From an uncultured Alphaproteobacteria bacterium (GTDB taxonomy: Bacteria; Pseudomonadota; Alphaproteobacteria; Micropepsales; Micropepsaceae), in assembly GCA_903922545.1 (NCBI GenBank), contig CAIXUE010000300.1, positions 1 through 9,846 of the forward strand: DNA of 9,846 bases. Reading direction: 5' to 3'. Numbering within the stretch: position 1 is the stretch's first letter; each line of letters starts with the position of its first letter. A program made the translations under genes and the position numbers. Under the pieces are notes generated by a model. The model had not been told where the DNA came from. It saw nothing but the letters and a program-made list of their open reading frames with translations, and did no database searches. Of this stretch, positions 1 to 6,530 are shown one piece after another.

Positions 1-255
1 CTGGACCCGATCATGGCCGACATCATCAACGATCTGATTGTTTCCACCGTGAAAGATGTAGGGGCGACGGCGCTGTCGATCACCCATGACATGGTGAGTT
101 CGCGGAAGATTTCAGACCGCATCGCCATGCTGTATGGCGGCAAGATTATCTGGACCGGCCCGACCGGGCAGATCGATCACAGCGGCAATGAATATGTGGA
201 CCAGTTCATCCACGGCCGCGCGACGGGGCCGATCAAAATGGCGGTTAAGGCCTAG
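1..255 (+). CDS. mlaF: MlaF-type ABC transporter ATP-binding protein, C-terminal part (5' end outside the window)
   Basis: The frame is open from base 1 and gives the last 84 residues. The fragment begins with LDP, the D-loop that follows Walker B, and carries the switch histidine in SITHD at fragment residues 26-30. The stretch IAMLYGGKIIWTG and the ending with VDQFIHGRATGPI are characteristic of MlaF (Ttg2A/YrbF), the cytoplasmic ATPase that powers the MlaFEDB complex moving phospholipids between inner and outer membrane in Gram-negative bacteria. Walker A, the signature motif and Walker B lie upstream of the window. Its permease and substrate-binding partners are probably also upstream, since no other mla gene follows. 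The stop TAG at 253-255 overlaps the stop of the convergent gene on the other strand. The family assignment is strong; the substrate is inferred from the family. Confidence 0.9.
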   Translation: MDPIMADIINDLIVSTVKDVGATALSITHDMVSSRKISDRIAMLYGGKIIWTGPTGQIDHSGNEYVDQFIHGRATGPIKMAVKA

Positions 256-656
256 CGCCGCGTTTTCAGATACCAGTCCAGGTGTTTTCCGAACTGGCAA
301 TCATCCACCGTGACGTCGCTGTAGGTGTGTTCGCCGCAGAGTTGTTCGCGGGCGCTGTCCCAGGTGAGGTGCTTGAGATCGGCATCGGGGATCAAGCGGC
401 TGGGATGCGAGGATTCCGTTTTTCCGAAAATTGGCACCAGCGGCCGGTCGGCTTGCCCGCGCAGCAAAAGGCTGGCGGTGAAGTTATTCACGCTTGCGGC
501 GGGACCGGCGACGTCCAGAAATTTGGAAAGCGAATCCTTGAAGGCCAAGGCGCCGCGTTCGCCTTTTTCCGGTTTACGGGCGGCGCGCTTTGGCAACCGC
601 GCCGGAACAGGCGCGAGAAAGGCCAGAAGGCCGAGGGCGGCTCGAAAAGCGCTCAT
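252..656 (-). CDS. unrecognised small protein, probably exported (134 aa)
   Basis: I do not recognise this gene. The minus-strand frame from the ATG at 654-656 gives 134 residues with the G/C-rich third codon positions expected of a real gene here, while the competing plus-strand frames look like shadows. Residues 1-19 resemble a signal peptide: one arginine, a hydrophobic run ALGLLAFLAP, and V-P-A as a possible cleavage site after residue 19. A basic lysine/arginine-rich stretch follows, then a mixed region. The C-terminal third is the most structured-looking part, with two cysteines (in LCGEH and DDCQF) that could form a disulfide in the periplasm, and the end HLDWYLKTRR. The frame stays open upstream across radA, but 656 is preferred because it puts the signal-like segment first. 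The ribosome binding site is weak. Tail-to-tail contact with mlaF does not indicate a function. Confidence 0.65.
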   Translation of the reverse strand: MSAFRAALGLLAFLAPVPARLPKRAARKPEKGERGALAFKDSLSKFLDVAGPAASVNNFTASLLLRGQADRPLVPIFGKTESSHPSRLIPDADLKHLTWDSAREQLCGEHTYSDVTVDDCQFGKHLDWYLKTRR

Positions 657-732
657 GTCGTGGGAATAGCTCAATTCAGGCCGGGGCGGGAAGGTGCTTG
701 CATTATTTGTTCTTCTTTTGTACTCATCGGGT
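657..732. promoter_or_regulatory. divergent intergenic region upstream of radA
   Basis: This gap of 76 bases separates the start of the minus-strand small gene from the preferred radA start, so promoters for both directions should lie in or near it. Its right half (698-727) is markedly T-rich against the GC-rich surroundings. I do not see convincing -35/-10 pairs. A TTGCAT at 698-703 has no good -10 partner at the right distance. The region also contains an in-frame GTG at 694-696 that could give radA a 13-residue hydrophobic extension. Confidence 0.35.
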
Positions 733-2154
733 ATGGGTAAAGCATCGGCCACTTTTGTCTGCCAGACCTGCGGGGCCACCGCCTCCAAATGGGCCGGCAA
801 ATGCGAGGCCTGTGGCGGCTGGAATACCATCACCGAAGAAGGCGCGGCGCCTCCCATCGGGACCAGCGCGGGGCGCCGGGTCAAGGGCCGCAAATTCGCG
901 CTGGAGGATTTGAAGTCGGAAGACGCGCCGCCGCCCCGGCGCATCACCGGCATTGGCGAGTTCGACCGGGTGACTGGCGGTGGGCTGGTGCCGGGTTCGG
1001 CCTTGTTGATCGGCGGCGATCCGGGGATCGGAAAATCCACCATCATCCTGCAGGCGCTGGGCGAATATGTGAAAAGCGGCGGCCATGCCATCTACATTTC
1101 CGGCGAAGAAGCGATGGCGCAGGTGCGCATGCGCGCCGCGCGCATGGGACTGGCGGATGCGCCGCTGATGCTGGGCGCGGCGACCAATGTCGAAGATATT
1201 CTGGCGACGCTGGAAGCAGGGCGTGCGCCCGGCATTGTGGCGATTGATTCCATCCAGACGCTGTGGACCGGGGCGCTGGAAGCAGCGCCGGGAACGATTG
1301 CCCAGGTGCGTACCGCCAGCTTTGATCTGGTGCGTTATGCCAAGGCGTCGGGCGCGGCGCTGATTCTGGTGGGGCATGTCACCAAGGACGGGCAGATCGC
1401 CGGACCCAAGGCGGTTGAGCATCTGGTGGATGGGGTGCTGTATTTTGAAGGCGAGCGCGGCCATCATTTTCGCGTGCTGCGTGCGGTGAAGAACCGCTTC
1501 GGACCCACCGACGAAATCGGTGTGTTCGAAATGACCGGCAAAGGACTTGCCGAAGTGGCCAATCCCTCGGCGCTGTTTCTGGGCGACCGCGACAGCGTGG
1601 CGCCGGGCACGGCGGTGTTTGCGGGGCTGGAAGGTACGCGGCCCCTGCTGTGCGAAATCCAGGCGCTGGTGGCGGCTTCGTCTTACGGCACGCCGCGCCG
1701 GGCGGTGGTGGGCTGGGATTCGGCGCGGCTGGCGATGATTCTGGCGGTGCTGGATGCCCGCGCCGGGGTGGGGATCGGCAGCGCCGATGTCTATTTGAAT
1801 GTGGCGGGCGGGCTGAAAATCGGCGAGCCCGCCGCTGATCTGGCGGCGGCCGCGGCGCTGATTTCGTCTTTCGGGGGTGAGCCTTTGCCGCGCGAGACGG
1901 CGTTTTTTGGCGAGATTTCGCTGTCGGGCGATATCCGTCCCGTGCCGCAGGCGGAACTGCGCCTGAAAGAGGCGGCCAAACTGGGCTTCAAGGCGGCTTA
2001 TATCCCCAAGGGGACGAAGTGTGAGGGTGCCGGGCTGAAATTAACCGAAGTTACCAGCGTGGCGGATTTGCTGGTGTTCGCCGGCACCGGGCGCGAAAAG
2101 CGCCGCCCGTCCGCCAAGGTGGAGTCCGCAAAGGTGGATAGCGGTTTTCCGTAA
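733..2154 (+). CDS. radA: DNA repair protein RadA
   Basis: RadA is a RecA-like ATPase, known in other bacteria to drive branch migration of recombination intermediates together with RecA. Numbering from the ATG at 733 (473 aa), the domains in order are as follows. A four-cysteine zinc finger has C10, C13, C24 and C27. The ATPase core has Walker A GGDPGIGKST at 94-103 and a Walker B-like IVAID at 168-172. The RadA-specific KNRFG motif is at 253-257. The Lon-protease-like C-terminal domain spans about 270-455; its GEPAAD segment carries alanine rather than a catalytic serine, as is normal for RadA. The start at 733 places the zinc finger where the family has it; an in-frame GTG at 694 would add a hydrophobic 13-residue stretch not typical of RadA. 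The tail ends with a duplicated pentapeptide (SAKVE/SAKVD). It leads the run to cvpA and purF, a common alphaproteobacterial order. Confidence 0.95.
   Translation: MGKASATFVCQTCGATASKWAGKCEACGGWNTITEEGAAPPIGTSAGRRVKGRKFALEDLKSEDAPPPRRITGIGEFDRVTGGGLVPGSALLIGGDPGIGKSTIILQALGEYVKSGGHAIYISGEEAMAQVRMRAARMGLADAPLMLGAATNVEDILATLEAGRAPGIVAIDSIQTLWTGALEAAPGTIAQVRTASFDLVRYAKASGAALILVGHVTKDGQIAGPKAVEHLVDGVLYFEGERGHHFRVLRAVKNRFGPTDEIGVFEMTGKGLAEVANPSALFLGDRDSVAPGTAVFAGLEGTRPLLCEIQALVAASSYGTPRRAVVGWDSARLAMILAVLDARAGVGIGSADVYLNVAGGLKIGEPAADLAAAAALISSFGGEPLPRETAFFGEISLSGDIRPVPQAELRLKEAAKLGFKAAYIPKGTKCEGAGLKLTEVTSVADLLVFAGTGREKRRPSAKVESAKVDSGFP
2109..2138 (+). repeat. 15-bp tandem duplication in the 3' end of radA
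   Basis: Two adjacent 15-base units, 2109-2123 and 2124-2138, differ at one position (C versus A at the seventh base). They lie inside the radA reading frame and, being a multiple of three, keep it open. They encode the repeated SAKVE/SAKVD at the very end of the protein, beyond the conserved Lon-like domain. Confidence 0.85.
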
Positions 2155-2190
2155 GGATATGCGGACGGTTTCCGTGCTAAACTCGAATCG

Positions 2191-2856
2191 ATGAATCTTA
2201 GCTTTACCTTCATCGATTTTCTGGTGGTCGCGGTGATTATTGTCTCCGCCAGCTATGCCGCCTATCGCGGGTTCCTCAATGAGACCCTGACGATTTTTTC
2301 CTGGGCCGCTGCCGCTTTCGCCACGCTGTATTTCGGGCCCTGGCTGATCCCCATGGCGCGCACCATGATTTCCACCCGCTGGCTGGCACCCGCCGCCGCC
2401 TATGCCGGGGTCTTTCTGGTGGTGTTCATTCCCTTGTCTTTCATGAGCCACCGCTTTTCCCAGACGGTGAAGAATTCCCCCATCGGGCCGCTGGACCGGG
2501 CGCTGGGCATCGCCTTTGGGGTGGTGCGGGGCCTGATCATTGTGGGGCTGGGATATCTGGCCTTTACCTATTTCACTCCCATCCGCGAGCAGCCGGAATG
2601 GCTTTTGACGGCGCGCACCCTGCCTTTGATGCAGGAAGCCGCCCAGGTGATGCTGGCGGCGGTGCCCAACCAGGAACCCCGGGATTACGTCACCGCAGAG
2701 CCCAGCCACCATGACAGCCTGGGTGAGCTGATCCGCGAGCAGGATGCCCAGGCGGACAGCGAAAATGGTGCGTCAAAACCGGCCAAAAAAGCCTATGGCG
2801 ATTCGGACCGCCGCGCGCTAGACAAGCTTTTCCAGACGTCCGGGGCACGCAATTGA
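2191..2856 (+). CDS. cvpA: CvpA family inner-membrane protein
   Basis: This 221-residue protein has the CvpA family layout. Four hydrophobic membrane segments lie at about residues 8-24, 34-52, 67-85 and 104-127. Between the first two is the YRGFLNE turn, and before the last is the PIGPLDRALGIAFGVVRG stretch typical of the family. A polar, charged cytoplasmic tail of about 90 residues follows, ending with DRRALDKLFQT, a motif seen at the end of many alphaproteobacterial CvpA proteins. CvpA was named for its need in colicin V production in E. coli and is linked in other bacteria to envelope stress such as bile resistance; its molecular activity is not established. It starts 36 nt after radA and its stop TGA overlaps the proposed purF TTG start, which suggests translational coupling. 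No strong Shine-Dalgarno sequence precedes the ATG. Confidence 0.92.
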   Translation: MNLSFTFIDFLVVAVIIVSASYAAYRGFLNETLTIFSWAAAAFATLYFGPWLIPMARTMISTRWLAPAAAYAGVFLVVFIPLSFMSHRFSQTVKNSPIGPLDRALGIAFGVVRGLIIVGLGYLAFTYFTPIREQPEWLLTARTLPLMQEAAQVMLAAVPNQEPRDYVTAEPSHHDSLGELIREQDAQADSENGASKPAKKAYGDSDRRALDKLFQTSGARN

Positions 2857-4322
2857 CCGGCCTGAGCGCCCAAAGAGATATGTTTGAGGACGACACGCTG
2901 CACGAAGAGTGCGGTGTATTCGGCATTTTCGGCCATAGCGATGCCGGCGCCCTGTCTGTTCTGGGCCTGCACGCCCTGCAGCACCGTGGCCAGGAAGCGG
3001 CGGGCATCGTCACTTTCGACAAGGGCCAGTTCATCGCCGAGCGTCATGCCGGGCTGGTGGGCGACGTGTTCGGGCGCAATTCCGCTGCCGCCCGCAACCT
3101 GAAGGGCAGCTTCGCGGTCGGCCATGTGCGTTATTCCACGGCGGGCGGTTCCAACTTCCGCAACATCCAGCCGCTTTTCGCCGACCTGGCGGGCGGCGGT
3201 TTGGCCATCGCCCATAACGGCAACCTGACCAACGCCCATACCCTGCGCACCGAACTGGTGCAGGGTGGCGCGATTTTCCAATCCACCTCGGACACCGAAA
3301 CCATTGTGCATCTGGCGGCGAAGTCGTCGTCCAACCGCATTGTAGACAAGCTGATCGATGCGCTGCGCCAGGTGGAAGGCGCCTATTCTCTGGTGGCGCT
3401 GACGTCCAAGGAATTGATCGGGGTGCGCGATCCGCATGGCGTTCGCCCCCTGGTGCTGGGCAAATTGGAAGGCGCGCCGATCCTGGCGTCGGAAAGCTGT
3501 GCGCTGGACATCATCGGCGCCGAATTTGTGCGCGACATCCTGCCGGGCGAAATGATCGTGGCGACGCGGGACGGCATTGAAAGCCATTTCCCCTTCAAGC
3601 CGCAGACGCACCGTTTCTGTGTGTTCGAATATATCTATTTCGCCCGGCCCGATTCCATGGTCGAAGGCCGAAACGTTTATGATGCGAGGAAGCGCATCGG
3701 CGAAGTTCTGGCCGAAGAAGCCCCCGCCATTGCCGACATGGTGATCCCCGTGCCGGATTCCGGCGTGCCCGGCGCGCTGGGTTTCGCCACTGCCGCCGGC
3801 ATTCCGTTCGAGCTGGGCATCATCCGCAACCATTATGTGGGGCGCACCTTTATCGAGCCTTCGGACCGCATCCGCCATCTGGGCGTGCGGCTGAAGCACA
3901 ACCCCAACCGCGCCAAGCTGAAAGGCCAGCGTGTGGTGCTGGTGGATGATTCCATCGTGCGGGGCACGACATCCAAGAAGATCGTGGAAATGGTGCGCGA
4001 CGCCGGCGCCCTGGAAGTGCATTTCCGCGTGGCTTCTCCGCCCACCACCCATTCCTGTTTTTATGGCGTCGATACGCCCAACACCGATGATCTTCTGGCC
4101 CATCGCATGGATGTGGAAGGCATGCGCCGCTTCATCGGCGCTGACTCATTGGCCTTTATTTCCATGGACGGGCTTTACCGCGCCATGGAAAAGCCCAAGC
4201 GCGATGCGCTGAGCCCCGGCTATTGTGACGCTTGTTTCTCGGGCCAGTATCCCATCGAGCTGACCGATGTTTCGGGCGGCGCCCGCGACCGGCAGCTTTC
4301 GCTTCTGGCGGACGTCGCCTAG
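2853..4322 (+). CDS. purF: amidophosphoribosyltransferase (glutamine PRPP amidotransferase)
   Basis: PurF makes 5-phosphoribosylamine from PRPP and glutamine, the first committed step of purine synthesis. The N-terminal glutaminase domain begins at C20 (in HEECGVFG), which should become the N-terminal nucleophile after removal of a propeptide; HNGNLTN lies at 121-127. The C-terminal phosphoribosyltransferase domain has the PRPP loop VVLVDDSIVRGTT at 361-373. Cysteines 256, 402, 458 and 461 (FCVFEY, SCFYG, YCDAC) match the four ligands of the [4Fe-4S] cluster in the Bacillus-type enzyme, unlike the cluster-free E. coli type. The start is uncertain. TTG at 2853 overlaps the cvpA stop by four bases and has GGGG seven bases upstream. 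The in-frame ATG at 2880 would leave a propeptide of 10 residues, close to the length in Bacillus, but its AGAG lies only two bases away. The frame and product are certain either way. Confidence 0.96.
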   Translation: MTGLSAQRDMFEDDTLHEECGVFGIFGHSDAGALSVLGLHALQHRGQEAAGIVTFDKGQFIAERHAGLVGDVFGRNSAAARNLKGSFAVGHVRYSTAGGSNFRNIQPLFADLAGGGLAIAHNGNLTNAHTLRTELVQGGAIFQSTSDTETIVHLAAKSSSNRIVDKLIDALRQVEGAYSLVALTSKELIGVRDPHGVRPLVLGKLEGAPILASESCALDIIGAEFVRDILPGEMIVATRDGIESHFPFKPQTHRFCVFEYIYFARPDSMVEGRNVYDARKRIGEVLAEEAPAIADMVIPVPDSGVPGALGFATAAGIPFELGIIRNHYVGRTFIEPSDRIRHLGVRLKHNPNRAKLKGQRVVLVDDSIVRGTTSKKIVEMVRDAGALEVHFRVASPPTTHSCFYGVDTPNTDDLLAHRMDVEGMRRFIGADSLAFISMDGLYRAMEKPKRDALSPGYCDACFSGQYPIELTDVSGGARDRQLSLLADVA

Positions 4323-4331
4323 AATTATCCC

Positions 4332-5039
4332 ATGAGCAAACCACTTTCCGGGCGCATCGCGCTTGTCACCGGCGCTTCCCGTGGCATTGGCAGAGCCGCC
4401 GCCATCGCACTGGGCGGGGCCGGGGCGCATGTGATCTGCGTGGCGCGCACCGTGGGCGGGCTGGAAGAAACCGATGACGCCATCGTCAAGGCGGGCGGCA
4501 CGGCGACTCTGGTGCCGGTCAATCTGAAGGATTTCGCCGCCATCGACCGGCTGGGCGCTTCGATCCATGAACGCTGGGGCAAGCTGGATGCCTTTCTGGG
4601 CAATGCGGGGATGCTGGGCGCGCTGACGCCGCTGAACCAGCTGGATCCCAAATTGTTCGGCGAAGTGCTGGACATCAATGTCACCGCCAACTGGCGGCTG
4701 ATCCGTTCGCTGGATCCGCTGCTGCGCCAGTCCGATGCCGGGCGGGTGCTGTTCCTGACCTCGGGCGCGGCGAGGAAACACACGCCCTATTGGGGCGTCT
4801 ATGCCATGAGCAAGGCGGCGCTGGAGAGTTTGGCGCTGACCTATGCGGCGGAGTGCAACGGCACCAAAGTCTGCGTCAATCTTCTCAATCCCGGGCCGAT
4901 CCGCACCGCCATGCGCGCCAAGGCGATGCCGGGCGAGGAACCTTCAACCCTGAAGCGGCCGGAAGAACTGGCGCCGCTGATTGTGGAATTGCTGTCGCCG
5001 GCGAACCAGCGCCAGGGCGAGCTGGTGAATTTTCAATAG
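4332..5039 (+). CDS. short-chain dehydrogenase/reductase (SDR), substrate unknown
   Basis: This is a classical SDR of 235 residues with a Rossmann fold and NAD(P)H binding. The cofactor motif TGASRGIG is at 13-20, NAG at 91-93 and a structural asparagine at N116. The catalytic set is S144, Y157 and K161 (YAMSK), followed by NPGPIRT near 186-191. The arginines around the glycine motif hint at NADP(H) preference, but this is only an inference. The protein is cytosolic, with no signal peptide or membrane segment. It resembles the YciK-like oxidoreductases that follow purF in many alphaproteobacteria; the partner substrate is not known from sequence. It starts nine bases after the purF stop with no recognisable Shine-Dalgarno sequence, so it probably depends on translation coming through from purF. 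It is the last gene of the run and converges on der. Confidence 0.9.
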   Translation: MSKPLSGRIALVTGASRGIGRAAAIALGGAGAHVICVARTVGGLEETDDAIVKAGGTATLVPVNLKDFAAIDRLGASIHERWGKLDAFLGNAGMLGALTPLNQLDPKLFGEVLDINVTANWRLIRSLDPLLRQSDAGRVLFLTSGAARKHTPYWGVYAMSKAALESLALTYAAECNGTKVCVNLLNPGPIRTAMRAKAMPGEEPSTLKRPEELAPLIVELLSPANQRQGELVNFQ

Positions 5040-5060
5040 CCGGCTCCGCGTCTTTAACAC

Positions 5061-5116
5061 CTGGATCCCCTTCCCCTCGCGGTGATGCGAGCATCACCGC
5101 TCAGCCGGGGATGACA
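5061..5116. repeat. palindromic element between convergent genes, possible dispersed repeat or bidirectional terminator
   Basis: The 87-base gap between the SDR stop and the der stop holds a perfect inverted repeat. GCGGTGATGC at 5079-5088 and GCATCACCGC at 5091-5100 flank GA and fold into a stem of nine or ten pairs. Outside it, ATCCCC at 5065-5070 and GGGGAT at 5107-5112 form a second, outer pair of arms. The outer frame (CCTGGATCCCC to GGGGATGACA) resembles the short palindromic intergenic repeats common in alphaproteobacterial genomes; this is recognition from memory and not a search result. There is no T-run on either side, so it is not a textbook intrinsic terminator, though its position between convergent operons would suit that job. 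Confidence 0.6.
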
Positions 5117-5126
5117 TCAAGAATCT

Positions 5127-6515
5127 TTACGGATCGTAGGGATTGCGCGTGTTGCGCATGGTCAGGCGCAGGGGCGTGCCCTTGAGGCCGAAATTTTCGC
5201 GCAGGCCATTGGTGAGATAGCGGCCGTAATCCTCGGGCAGGGCGTCAAGCTGGTTGCCGAACAGCGCAAAGGTGGGCGGACGGCTTTTGATCTGGGTCAT
5301 GTAGCGGATACGCACCCGCCGCCCATGCACCGCAGGGGTAGCGTGACGCGACAGCGCATGTTCCAGAAAGCGGTTGAGGGTGGAGGTGGAGATGCGGGTG
5401 TTCCAGGCCTTGTCGGCGGCGATGATGGCGGGAATGAGCCGATCCAGGCCCTGGCCTGTTTTGGCCGAGACCGCGATCAGTTCGGAACCCGCCACCTGGG
5501 GCAGGAGGCGGTCGAGCTTTTCGCGGAATTCGGTCAGCGCGTTCTGCTTGTCTTCCTTCACGTCCCATTTGTTGAGGGCGAAAACGATGGCGCGGCCTTC
5601 GCGGGCGATCAGGTCGGCGATTGCCAGGTCCTGTTTTTCAAAAGGCTGGCCGGCATCCATCATCACGATGACGCAATCGGCAAAGCGGATGGCGTCGATG
5701 GTCGAGGCCACCGACATTTCCTCCAGCACCTCGCCGGCGGCGCGGGCTTTTTTGCGCAGGCCCGCTGTGTCGTGCAACAGGACTTCACGCTCACCCGCTT
5801 TCCAGGGGGCGGTGATGGAATCGCGCGTCAGGCCCGCCTCGGGACCGGTGATGGAGCGTTCGTCGCCCAGAAGCCGGTTGAACAGGCTGGATTTGCCCAC
5901 ATTGGGCCGGCCCACCAGCGCCAGCCGCAGGGGCTTTTGGGTGTAATCGTAAGCGTCTTCTTCTAATTCTTCCGCATCTTCCGAAAATTCTTCGTCCTGT
6001 TCATCTTGCGCGTCGTTGACGGGCGCGCGGGGGACAAGCTTTTCCAGTTCCTCGGCCAACTCTTCAAAGCCCAGCGCGTGTTCGGCCGACAATTCCATCG
6101 GCTCGCCGAAACCCAGGGCATACATGTCGGCCAAAGGCTCCATGCGGCCTTCGCATTTGTTGGCGGCGAAAATCACTTTCTTGCCGCTTCTGCGAAGCGT
6201 CTGGGCGATGATTTCGTCGCCGGTGGTGACGCCGTCGCGCGCATCGATCACGAACAGCACGGCGTCGGCCTCGGCAATGGCGGCCAGGGTCTGGCCGGTC
6301 ATGCGGTCGCTGATGGAGCCGGAGGGGGCTTCCTCGAAACCCGCCGTGTCGATGACCCGAAAGGAAAGGCCGCGAAAATTGGCGTCGCCGGCGCGCCGGT
6401 CGCGCGTGACGCCGGGCGTGTCATGCACAATGGCCGTGCGGCGGCCTACCAGTCTGTTAAAAATACTCGACTTGCCCACATTGGGGCGGCCGATAAGAGC
6501 CAGAGTGAAGGCCAT
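5127..6515 (-). CDS. der: ribosome biogenesis GTPase Der (EngA)
   Basis: Der is an essential GTPase with two G domains in tandem that acts in maturation of the large ribosomal subunit. In this 462-residue protein the first domain has P-loop GRPNVGKS at 9-16, DTAG at 56-59 and NKCE at 119-122, with glutamate in place of the usual aspartate of NKxD. The second has GRPNVGKS at 202-209, DTAG at 249-252 and NKWD at 315-318. The KH-like RNA-binding domain follows from about 375 and ends in TRNPYDP. Between the two G domains, residues 171-190 are very acidic (13 of 20 are D or E). The ATG at 6515 is preceded by AAGGA that begins within the bamB stop codon, only 12 bases after bamB. The bamB-der adjacency is conserved in proteobacteria. 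Confidence 0.97.
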   Translation of the reverse strand: MAFTLALIGRPNVGKSSIFNRLVGRRTAIVHDTPGVTRDRRAGDANFRGLSFRVIDTAGFEEAPSGSISDRMTGQTLAAIAEADAVLFVIDARDGVTTGDEIIAQTLRRSGKKVIFAANKCEGRMEPLADMYALGFGEPMELSAEHALGFEELAEELEKLVPRAPVNDAQDEQDEEFSEDAEELEEDAYDYTQKPLRLALVGRPNVGKSSLFNRLLGDERSITGPEAGLTRDSITAPWKAGEREVLLHDTAGLRKKARAAGEVLEEMSVASTIDAIRFADCVIVMMDAGQPFEKQDLAIADLIAREGRAIVFALNKWDVKEDKQNALTEFREKLDRLLPQVAGSELIAVSAKTGQGLDRLIPAIIAADKAWNTRISTSTLNRFLEHALSRHATPAVHGRRVRIRYMTQIKSRPPTFALFGNQLDALPEDYGRYLTNGLRENFGLKGTPLRLTMRNTRNPYDP

Positions 6516-6524
6516 GCCATCATA

Positions 6525-6530
6525 TCCTTA
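6525..6530 (-). promoter_or_regulatory. der ribosome binding site fused to the bamB stop codon
   Basis: Read on the minus strand, TAAGGA contains the bamB stop TAA and the der Shine-Dalgarno core AAGGA, with nine bases between it and the der ATG. A ribosome finishing bamB therefore sits on the site where der translation starts, which supports coupling of the two genes. Confidence 0.7.

Noticed and set aside
119..122. NKCE instead of NKxD in the first G domain of Der (residue numbers in start and end) as a defect
   Set aside because: Glutamate at this place is, to my knowledge, common in alphaproteobacterial Der, so it is not a sign of decay.
698..726. Possible radA promoter TTGCAT-17-TACTCA
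   Set aside because: The -10 half matches the consensus at only two positions, too weak to call as a promoter.
657..1091. Upstream extension of the minus-strand small gene to 279 residues, antisense to radA
   Set aside because: The extended part lies opposite the strongly conserved RadA zinc finger and ATPase core and shows no protein-like features; the signal-like segment at 656 gives a better start.
2793..4103. Long minus-strand open frame of 436 codons opposite purF
   Set aside because: The purF protein on the other strand is unmistakable. The antisense translation is rich in H, G, R and Q as expected of a GC-rich shadow frame.
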